Below are positions 56,919 to 64,000 of a stretch of DNA of 64,000 nt, piece by piece. A program made the translations under genes and the position numbers. A model generated the notes under the pieces. It was not told the origin of the DNA. It saw only the letters and a program-made list of their open reading frames with translations, and ran no database searches. This stretch comes from Falciphora oryzae (Eukaryota > Ascomycota > Sordariomycetes > Magnaporthales > Magnaporthaceae). The stretch lies in NCBI GenBank assembly GCA_000733355.1, contig JNVV01000041.1, positions 227,589 to 291,588 of the forward strand, written 5' to 3'. How positions within the stretch are numbered: the first letter of the stretch is position 1; each line of letters opens with the position of its first letter.

Positions 56919-59429
56919 CTACGCGCTCTCGGCCAACACGTCCCCCTTCATGTTGACCAGCCTCACGTTGGTCTTGGAGCCCGAAAGCGTAGCGCGTGTG
57001 ACGAGGCCGTCCGAATCCCACTCGAAATCGACCTTGCCTCCGCCTCGGATCCGCAGGCCCTTGACCTTTCCAGCGCCCCAGGCCTTGGGGATAGCGTTGC
57101 CGAGCACGACGGACCTGGGAGTCGACGGGCTGGTGCCCTCGGGCGCCGGGAGGTCGACGTTAAGCATGCTCAGGATGGCGCCGCCGACGCCAAAGTTGGC
57201 GTCGATTTGAAAAGGTTCCTCGAGCCCCGAGTACATACTCAGCCCGTTGGCCACAAAGTTGTTGTCGATGGCCGATCGCAAATACTGGTGCGATTCGACC
57301 GTGTTGTTGAGGCGCGCCCAGTGAGCAGACCTCACCACCTTGCTCCAACCGCCCTGGTGGGGAGTCCGGCGGTTGCGCAGCGATGCTTCCACCATGGACT
57401 GGATCGTCTTGTTGGCGTACCCGCCGAGCAGTCCCGACACGGAGTAGCCCGGGTGCCAGCCCACCAGGTGCGACATGTGCCGGTGGTCGCTGCTCTCGGG
57501 CAGGCCGTAGCTGTCGGGAATCTTCCACTCCTTGAGCCCGCCAAAGTCCGACTTGTGCACGCCCTTGTCCAGCCGCGCCAGCGACGCGCGCACCGAGTCC
57601 AGGAAGGCCGCGTCGGTCTCACCCGCCGCCTCGGCGCCCGCAAGGACCGTGTACAAGGTCCGGTGAATCTCTTGGTGGTAGTGCGTGCAGCCAAATGTCG
57701 TGGGGCCGTGCTCTGGGCTGTTGCACGGGTTCACAACCAGGCTGCCGTCCTTGAACCACTGGTCCTCCTGCAGCTGCGACAGCCAGAACTGAGCCGTGCC
57801 CTTGACGAGCGGGTACCCCTGCCGCCGGAACCAGTCGGCATCGAGGCTGTACTCCCAGTAATCCCATACGTGCTGCATCATCCACGCGTTGGCCGCCGGG
57901 TAGTTTGCCCAGCTGGCGTCTTCCTTCATGGCCGAAAAGCCGTAGACGTTCATCTCGTTGTGCACGACCCAGCCCGCGTCGGCGCCGTACAGGAGCTTGG
58001 CCGTGTCGCTGCCCCGGGGAACCCAGTTGAGCTCCATGTAGTTCCAGAGAGCAGGCGTTGTGGCCGGGCCGAGACCTGTCTGGTCGTTAACCCAGTAGTT
58101 CATCTGCAGGTTAATATTGGCATGGTGGTCGGCGCTCCACGCGGGCGTCAGCTCCTCGGTCCAGCGGCCCGCCAGGTTGGTGGGCAGCGAGTTGACGCGC
58201 GACGACGATACGGCCATATGCCGCGCGTAGTCGAACAGCGTCGCCTCGAGGTACGGGTCCCCGGCCACGTCGTCGACCCTGTACGACCCGATCAGGGTCT
58301 CGGTCTCGACGTTGGCCGAGCCCTTGACGTCGGCTATGTCGAGCTCGAAGCCGCCGATCAGGGCCGTGTAGTCGTCGAGGTGCGCCTTGAGCAGGCCCGC
58401 CTGCGACTTGGCGGCGGCTGCGGCGGTCGTGGACTCGACGAGCGGCGCCGGGTCCTCGCCCTTGAACGAGTAGTTGTTGGCGGCGTTGCCCTTGCTCTGG
58501 TCGAAGTTTGTGCCGGCGCCGATAACGACGGACACGGACTTTTGGCCCGCGGGCGCCGAGATGACGAGCATGCCCTCGTCGCCGCACCTGGTGGTCGCCG
58601 CCGAGCCGCCGGACACGACGCGCGCGATGGCGTCGTACTTGAGGCCCTCGGGCGGCCCGACCTGGGTGACGCCCTTGACGCGGGTGAAGCCGTCGCCGCA
58701 GGAGCGCCTGAACGTCTCGGCGGGAACGAGGGCGTTGTCGAAGCGGACGCTGACGTCGGGCAGGGGCCCATCGCCGGTCGTGGAGACGGTGTAGACGCAC
58801 ACCTGGTCCGGGAAGTCGCAGTAGACCCAGGTCGAGAAGCTGCCGTTGCTGTCGCCGCCGGCCTTGAATGTGGTCGTGTGCACGCCCGTGGTCAGGTCGA
58901 GGCTGCGCCGGTAGTCGGTGTACGGAGTGCCAGCGACGCCGGCGATGTCGACGGTGAAGTTGCCTAGGACCTGGTACGCGCCATAGTGGGCGCCGGAGCC
59001 CAGGAGGGGGGAAAGGTCTGGGACGGGTCAATGTCAGCTGCTGGGGGTTGACACCTTGTTCAGAGTCGGGGAAAAGAAGAAGACCATACCGCCGGTTCCG
59101 TTCTTCCAGATCTGCTCGCGGATGGCGGGGAGGGCGTCGGCCTTGGACGCCAGGGGGTTCCCGCCGCGGTAGTCGGCCGACTCGAAGGGCCCGCCAGACC
59201 AGAGCGAATCGACGTTGATTACCAGCCTCTCGTCTCCTGGGGGTCCAAACGGCATGGCCCCGAGCCTGCCGTTCCCGAGCAGATAGGCCGTCTTGAGGAT
59301 GTACTTGTCGTCGTGCGAGCCTCTAAACCCGTGCGTCGCGGGCTTGGTCGACCAGAGCGACCGGGCCTCGCCCAGGGTCGCGAGGGCAGCGAGGGCCGCG
59401 CCCGCGAGGGCTCCCTTGGGGAAGACCAT
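56919..59429 (-). CDS. Secreted GH95 alpha-L-fucosidase
   Basis: Two exons, 59429-59090 and 59017-56919, 812 residues, joined in phase through a 72-base intron (GTATGG donor, CCCAG acceptor). A signal peptide covers about 1-22 ([20 protein letters not shown]). GH95 enzymes are inverting alpha-1,2-L-fucosidases (some act on galactose) that strip terminal sugars from plant xyloglucan or animal glycans outside the cell. The family layout is complete: an N-terminal beta domain with [20 protein letters not shown], and an (alpha/alpha)6 barrel. The barrel has LQMNYWVND (Asn420), [12 protein letters not shown] (Glu549, proposed general acid), [14 protein letters not shown] and FQIDANFG (Asp719). A C-terminal beta domain follows. 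The length is normal for the family. No obvious clustered partner is seen; the upstream neighbour is a DUF427 protein. Confidence 0.94.
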
Positions 59430-60325
59430 CCTTGGGTGTGTTGGGTGATGATCGGCTTTGGCGAGAGACGTGGTGGGCAGACGGTGCAGGAGTGCCGCGG
59501 GAGCGCAGGGTCGTCCACCACCGTTTATATGTTTACATTATAACTACCTGGTTATAGGCTTTCATGATAGCCATGCCGTCCATGTGGATATCGTCATATT
59601 GTCCCTCCCTATCAAAGACCAGGCTTCCCCGACTCCCCCGAGCAGTCCCGCCGGCCCCTCGATCAGCAGACACGACAATCCCCACCGCGATTGTCCCATT
59701 TGCAGCCCCGATGGCATTCGCGAGTGCGACACTGTGGCCAGGGGCAGCGCCAAAGCGAATTGGCCGGATTGGCGGCGCATGTCGCTGCCTCATCTCGGCG
59801 CTGGTCCCCCGGCCCTTTTTCTCGCCCTGGCCGGGGGCTGGCTTCCCTGGCCGCCCGGACTTGGAATGCGGGGGAGCAGCAGTTTGCCCCGATAAAAAGA
59901 AGAGGGCAGAGGAGTCTTCTTGCTGGGCGTTCTCTAATGACCTCCCTAGTTGGGGTTGGGGGACCGTGAGTAGCTGCAACGTCGCGTCGGCACGGGCGAG
60001 GAATATCCCCACACTCAATTGATCCATGCCCCCCCCCTCCAAGACTGGCCTCCATACCCCGTCTCCCCGCACTCGCGGTTGTCAGTGTCGTGCTGTCATG
60101 CTGTCAACAAACATGGGTGGGGGAGACACGGACAAGTCAAGCAGGTCAAGCAAAAAAGGCGGCACTCGTTCGGCAATGGTTCTGGAATTACCCGACGGGA
60201 CTCTGGACCAGGGGGCCAAGTCGGGGAAGTCGGGCCTTGTGTGGCAAATTTCCCATCAGTTGGTGCTGATTTTGTTCGTTCAAAAAATGCCCAGCAACCA
60301 CGCCTCGGAAGATCACCCGCCCTGC
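59430..60325. other. Intergenic region upstream of the GH95 gene
   Basis: This holds the promoter of the fucosidase gene and the 3' region of the DUF427 gene. The first 110 bases upstream of the ATG read CCAAC/CACCC-like on the minus strand. No gene is recognised. Confidence 0.65.
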
Positions 60326-61448
60326 TCAGTCCGACTCCTTCACGTCGTCGACAAAAACGTCAAACTTCTCGTTATAAAAGCACAGCCTGCCCTGGATCGC
60401 CTGCGATTCCGCCGTCGGATACTCGTAGTACCATACTGCATCCTCCACTTTGTGTCCTTCTGCCGCTACGAGGTTGTAGTACCGGGCCTCGCCCTTGTAC
60501 GGGCAGAACGTCACCGTCGCGCTCGGCTCGAGCCTGGACCAGTCGAGTATCGCTGTCGGGGACAGGTACTGGCGCACGCGCAGGCCCGTCTCGTGCAGAA
60601 AGACACTGTTTGTGCTGCGCGCGATGGTCTGCCCGTCCAGCTCGATGCGGACCTCGCGCGACGAGGGGAGGCATTCGATGCGCTTATAGGGGTCCTTGGG
60701 GTGCGGACCGAGGAGTTTTTCGTCCTCGGCGTACCAGGCGTCTTTTTTTTTTTTTTACATATCGGTATTATCGTTCCCATATCAGCACGTCCATTCATTT
60801 CTTGTACCCATGGGAGTCCGACGACAAGCGCACTCACCAAGCTGGGAGAGCCCGGGGTAGCTCGGCGTCGCGAAGCGGACAAAGCCGGAGAGTTTCCCCT
60901 TTTCTAGCACGAGGACGTCTGCCTCCTTTGTGCCGCCCCCGCCCGGCTCGACGAGGAGCTTCCCGGTCCAGAAGCCGCTGTCGGTGGCGTCTCTGTCCCT
61001 CTGCAGCCCCTCCGCGACGGCGCCAAGCGGGACGTAGAAGACAGGATCTGTCGGCCGTTGAGCAGTCAGTTGAGGCATCACGATATGACGGCAGCCCCTG
61101 AACGTCCCCGGACTCACAGTAGGGATGCTCCCAGACGTAGAGGGCGTCGAGCGAGTCAACGACCCACTTGCCGGCGAGCTGGCCCCGCACCCGCCGCCGC
61201 GCCGGCTCCGACTTAACGGGGCCTTCCCCGACCAGCTTCCGGCCGAGGTCTTGGAGGCTGCCCGATGGGATCGTTGCGTGTGGCTTGGTTAGCTGGGTCC
61301 CCAGGAATCCGGCTACAGGGTCTCTGTACTGACGTTTGTTGATGCTTGGGAGGCATTTTGTTTTAGTCTGCTCCCGACTTTCAGGTTGGGTGATGATGTC
61401 GCCTAGAACATCTTGACGCTGCTGGCTACCCACGGCACGGGAATTCAT
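60326..61448 (-). CDS. Tandem DUF427 domain protein
   Basis: Three exons: 61448-61118, 61047-60838 and 60741-60326, 318 residues, all junctions in phase. DUF427 is a small beta-barrel fold of unknown activity. The first copy spans about 65-182 (ATIPSGSLQDLGRKL, RRRVRGQLAGKWVVDS, YVWEHPYYPVFYVPLG, GFVRFATPSYPG). The second spans about 195-318 and is the better conserved: SREVRIELDGQTIARS, VFLHETGLRVRQYL, TVTFCPYKGEARYYNL, VWYYEYPTAESQAIQGRLCFY. The first 55 residues (MNSRAVGSQQRQ...) do not look conserved, so the true start may lie downstream or in another exon. The last intron ends in AAG directly after a run of A. Confidence 0.86.
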
Positions 61449-61864
61449 TTTATGGTCCTCCTTGATGTGCTTTCAAATCAGTGCATTTGTCAGAGATCTG
61501 CAGGTGCGGGGAACCTGAGTGCAAACGCGGTAGTCCTTGCGTCATCTCGCCCAACGGGTGATTGAGGGATAGAGTTCGGGTTCAAAACTCGACATCGAAC
61601 CAGCACCCGGAGTCCTCCGGGCACAAACTTTTAATGATGGGCGGCTCTGGATGGGCAGGTTTGTTAGAGACCCAGAGCCAAGGAATCGGTAACAACAATC
61701 GCACAGATTGACAAACAGCAAACATTTTACAAATGCATGTATAGGAGGCGTCCCGCTTCCTATTCCCGCATTAACGAAATGCAAACCTTAGTAAAGAGAA
61801 AAAAAAAAAGAAGAAAAAAATACGTACTGCTAATAAAAATAATTTAATGTTTGAAAAAAAAGTA
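61449..61864. other. Short intergenic region, A+T-rich near the transposon
   Basis: The last 65 bases (about 61798-61864) are strongly A-rich and end in the TA target dinucleotide (61863-61864) of the adjacent transposon. Nothing else is recognised. Confidence 0.65.
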
Positions 61865-61905
61865 ACGTGGTTCACAAGCGAGTGACGCACACAAGCGAGT
61901 GACGC
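61865..61905 (+). repeat. Left terminal inverted repeat, 41 bases
   Basis: It begins ACGTGGTTCACAAGCG and matches the reverse complement of 63926-63966 without mismatch. Within it ACAAGCGAGTGACGC occurs twice at a 17-base spacing, a likely pair of transposase binding sites. Confidence 0.97.
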
Positions 61906-63244
61906 ACCCACACCCGACCTCCGGTCAATCGACGCGCATGCCAACCCAACAACGCCAGGAATCCATTCAAACTATTTAGAACTATATACATCGGACATTT
62001 TTACTTTTTCCTGACAGGTGCGCGTATTGTGTCCGGTTTTGCCGCAAGTGCTATATCGCCGACGAGTCGTTGTCGCCCTCCTTTCCTGGACCCTATGGTC
62101 GCGCATTTTTTGTTGTAGCTGTTTATCCAACTCCTGCTGGTTTAAAACATTTCGTACCTTTTCGATAGTAAGTGACCCTTTAAGTCGGATACGTGTTTTT
62201 TTGGCCTTCCGGCGTTTGTTTAATGTTTCGTTCGCTTTTCGAAGCGTAGATATTTCGGCTCGAAGAAGGGCCACTTTATGCATTATCGCTTTCGCCCCTT
62301 TTGCAATTTGGTTCACAGCCGTATAAATAGGAGTTGGAGAGCTGTTTTGGTGATTGGAGATCCGAGTTTTGATATGTTCGGATTGCGAAGTTGCTTTTTT
62401 GGCTGTCCGGGGCGTTTTGGAAGTTTAAAGTTCGGGGTCGTTTAGGGGCGTCTTCGGGGGAGTTGGAGTCCGTAGCTTTACATCCAGCTTTTCCAAAACC
62501 GAATTTGGATTAAAGGGAGCAAGGCCAGCCTTTCGGAAGCCTTTTTGGATATTTTTTTTTTGGTTATAGAAGCAAAGAATGCCGTTTTAAACGCCGAAAG
62601 GAACTCGACTTTGGTTACGTAGTTAACGTGCGACCTCATTAGGTTTTCGATTTGTCGACCGTACGCCTTTTTTATTGGGCTAAAGCACTTAACGTTAAGC
62701 GGTTAAAGGAAGTGAAACGAATACGGAAGCATGCAAAGCGTAATAATGTTGTGTTCCTAGCAATAGAGCTTGAAATCCGTCGAATGGTGGCTTTCGTAGC
62801 CGTCCAGCACTAACAAACGATATGACCCCGTGGAATAAGCTGTAGTGTATTTATCGAAATGCCGAATCCATTCCAGGCCGAGTTCGTTCGTAATCCACCC
62901 GTTGGAATTTGTTGCGATAACCTAATCGCGTAAAAGGTTGGTTTCCGAGTACCAATTGGTTAGGTGGTACTGCTTTTTAACGATAATGAAAGGGGGGATC
63001 GCCTAACCGTAATAGTTAACCCTTTGGATAATTGTAGCCCATTCCCGATTGTTAGGTTAGACTAGTTTTGCTTTGCTACGGCTTTCCGATGTTGTAATGA
63101 TTATAACGGCGGCGATTATGCCTATAAGGAAGCCGGTTTCGTCGAAATTATAGATATCGTTATTTTAAATGCCATATTTGTCGATAGTATTCCGCACAAG
63201 GTCGAACCACGCAAAAACGAGCTTGGGATCTTCGCATTTGGCCC

Positions 63245-63379
63245 TCTGGTAGTCGTACTTTCGAATCCAGCGTATGCCGAGCTTTGCGCGGCGCTTAACG
63301 AAGTTCGCGACCCAGTTTTTGCCGACGGCGCGCGCGTCGCGTTCGGCGAGCAATCGGTTGGCCATATTTTTAATACCAA
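63245..63379. repeat. 135-base direct repeat, copy 1 (left of gap)
   Basis: Identical over its whole length to 63484-63618. The copies abut the two ends of the N block. Each encodes the same part of the transposase. Confidence 0.96.
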
Positions 63380-63483
63380 NNNNNNNNNNNNNNNNNNNNN
63401 NNNNNNNNNNNNNNNNNNNNNNNNNNNNNNNNNNNNNNNNNNNNNNNNNNNNNNNNNNNNNNNNNNNNNNNNNNNNNNNNNNN
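63380..63483. other. Assembly gap (104 N) in the transposon
   Basis: An N block between two identical 135-base sequences, the usual sign of two overlapping contig ends that were scaffolded but not merged. Confidence 0.98.
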
Positions 63484-63618
63484 TCTGGTAGTCGTACTTT
63501 CGAATCCAGCGTATGCCGAGCTTTGCGCGGCGCTTAACGAAGTTCGCGACCCAGTTTTTGCCGACGGCGCGCGCGTCGCGTTCGGCGAGCAATCGGTTGG
63601 CCATATTTTTAATACCAA
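63484..63618. repeat. 135-base direct repeat, copy 2 (right of gap)
   Basis: Exact copy of 63245-63379. If the two are one sequence, the transposase frame runs straight through with no gap. Confidence 0.96.
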
Positions 63619-63925
63619 AAGGCCGGGGAGGAAATGCGCGAGAATCTAGCTCGAGTATGTATTTGACAAGCGCCTCCTTTTCGGATTCCGTTAATTTCCG
63701 GGATTTGGGTACGCAATCGCGTCGAGCAGGTTGGCCAGCGCGTTGGCGACGCAGCGTGGCTTTAGGGACGTCGTAAACTTTGGCGGCCGAACGCACGCTT
63801 AATTGCGCGTTAGATTGCATTGCCCGTATGGCAAGAGCAATTCTAGCTTCGTTGGATGTCGATGCCATTTGTGGTTGTTGAGCAATTGAGGTTGGAAGTG
63901 GGAGACGCGAGTTGCGATGGAAAAC

Positions 63926-63966
63926 GCGTCACTCGCTTGTGTGCGTCACTCGCTTGTGAACCACGT
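63926..63966 (-). repeat. Right terminal inverted repeat, 41 bases
   Basis: Perfect reverse complement of the left repeat, ending CTTGTGAACCACGT and followed by TA. It carries the same internal 17-base-spaced direct repeat. Confidence 0.97.
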
Positions 63967-63983
63967 TAATAAATAATACGTTA

Positions 63984-64000
63984 ACGTGGTCCATCAGCGA
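63984..64000 (+). repeat. Possible start of a second, related transposon end
   Basis: TA is followed by ACGTGGTCCATCAGCGA, which matches the 41-base repeat of the neighbouring element at 14 of its first 17 bases. It lies 17 bases outside the first element and is cut by the end of the window. Confidence 0.55.

Larger units (their letters stand above)
61972..63868 (-). pseudogene. Degenerate Fot1/pogo transposase (DDE)
   Basis: The reading frame starts at MASTSNEARIALAIRAM (63868). It has a Psq-type helix-turn-helix (SVRSAAKVYDVPKATLRRQ) and a CENP-B-like second DNA-binding region (GIKNMANRLLAE, WVANFVKRRAKLGIRW). A DDE domain follows, with the first Asp in YNFDETGF, the second in LVLDGYESH and the third apparently changed to Asn (LNVKCF). 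A coiled-coil tail ends in a CCHC-like knuckle lacking its first Cys (YSTCGKTGHNTRTC). Seven in-frame stops are visible, ending at 63165, 63057, 63003, 62922, 62757, 62703 and 62425, and an A10 run near 62552-62561 shifts the frame. Most stops and changes fit C to T or G to A. The copy cannot make an active enzyme. Confidence 0.92.
61865..63966 (-). mobile_element. Fot1/pogo-type Tc1-mariner DNA transposon
   Basis: The element is bounded by 41-base perfect inverted repeats (61865-61905 and 63926-63966) and flanked on both sides by TA (61863-61864 and 63967-63968), the duplicated target of the Tc1/mariner superfamily. One degenerate transposase gene fills the inside on the minus strand. An N block with a duplicated 135-base flank lies at 63245-63618, so the apparent length of 2102 bases overstates the true element by about 239 bases if the flanks are one sequence. 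Confidence 0.94.

Noticed and set aside
57207..58967. 586-codon plus-strand frame antisense to the GH95 gene
   Set aside because: High GC at third positions of the real gene removes stops from the opposite strand. The product is Val/Arg/Ala/Gly-rich with no domain, while the minus strand gives a complete GH95 protein.

Overview
This 64 kb window is nuclear DNA of a filamentous ascomycete (Pezizomycotina, probably Sordariomycetes). The evidence is short GT-AG introns with CTRAC-like branch points, a Sed5-type syntaxin, an Ssk1 response regulator, DUF3431, DUF427 and GH95 proteins typical of moulds, and a Fot1/pogo transposon whose transposase carries mutations of the kind made by repeat-induced point mutation (RIP). 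Three runs of N (2054-2399, 48445-48623, 63380-63483) mark assembly gaps.

Layout. 3.0-17.0 kb holds two very large, low-complexity minus-strand genes of unknown function. The first encodes 2584 residues in one exon, rich in Gln and Pro, with an acidic stretch followed by a WxxV motif that resembles an Atg8-binding site. The second encodes 1320 residues from two exons. 18.6-19.8 kb holds a DUF3431 type II membrane protein (-). 21.7-22.9 kb holds the Golgi t-SNARE Sed5 (+, three exons). 24.3-25.7 kb holds an aldo-keto reductase (+, six exons), which converges on a polyol-dehydrogenase-like gene (25.8-27.3 kb, -) broken by a 14-base tandem duplication and a one-base deletion. An initiator tRNA-Met (-) lies at 28.1 kb. 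30.1-33.0 kb holds a fungal gene of unknown function with a 1.27 kb intron (-). A 5.9 kb stretch without recognisable genes follows, then a four-span MARVEL-like protein (39 kb, -), another long gene-poor stretch, a 79-residue Cys-rich protein (43.7 kb, +), a Tyr/Ser phosphatase (46.9-49.3 kb, +) and the mitoribosomal protein mS45/Bot1 (49.5-50.8 kb, -). Ssk1 (52.0-55.1 kb, -), a secreted GH95 alpha-L-fucosidase (56.9-59.4 kb, -) and a double DUF427 protein (60.3-61.4 kb, -) come next. The window ends in a 2.1 kb Fot1/pogo element with perfect 41-base terminal inverted repeats, next to the start of a possible second element.

Most genes are unrelated housekeeping or regulatory functions. The only neighbours that suggest a shared pathway are the convergent aldo-keto reductase and polyol dehydrogenase. 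Non-coding DNA is notable for very long poly(A)/poly(T) runs; two of them directly abut 3' splice sites. I found no CRISPR array, rRNA or prokaryotic feature. The most interesting candidate is the giant disordered protein at 3.0-10.8 kb.
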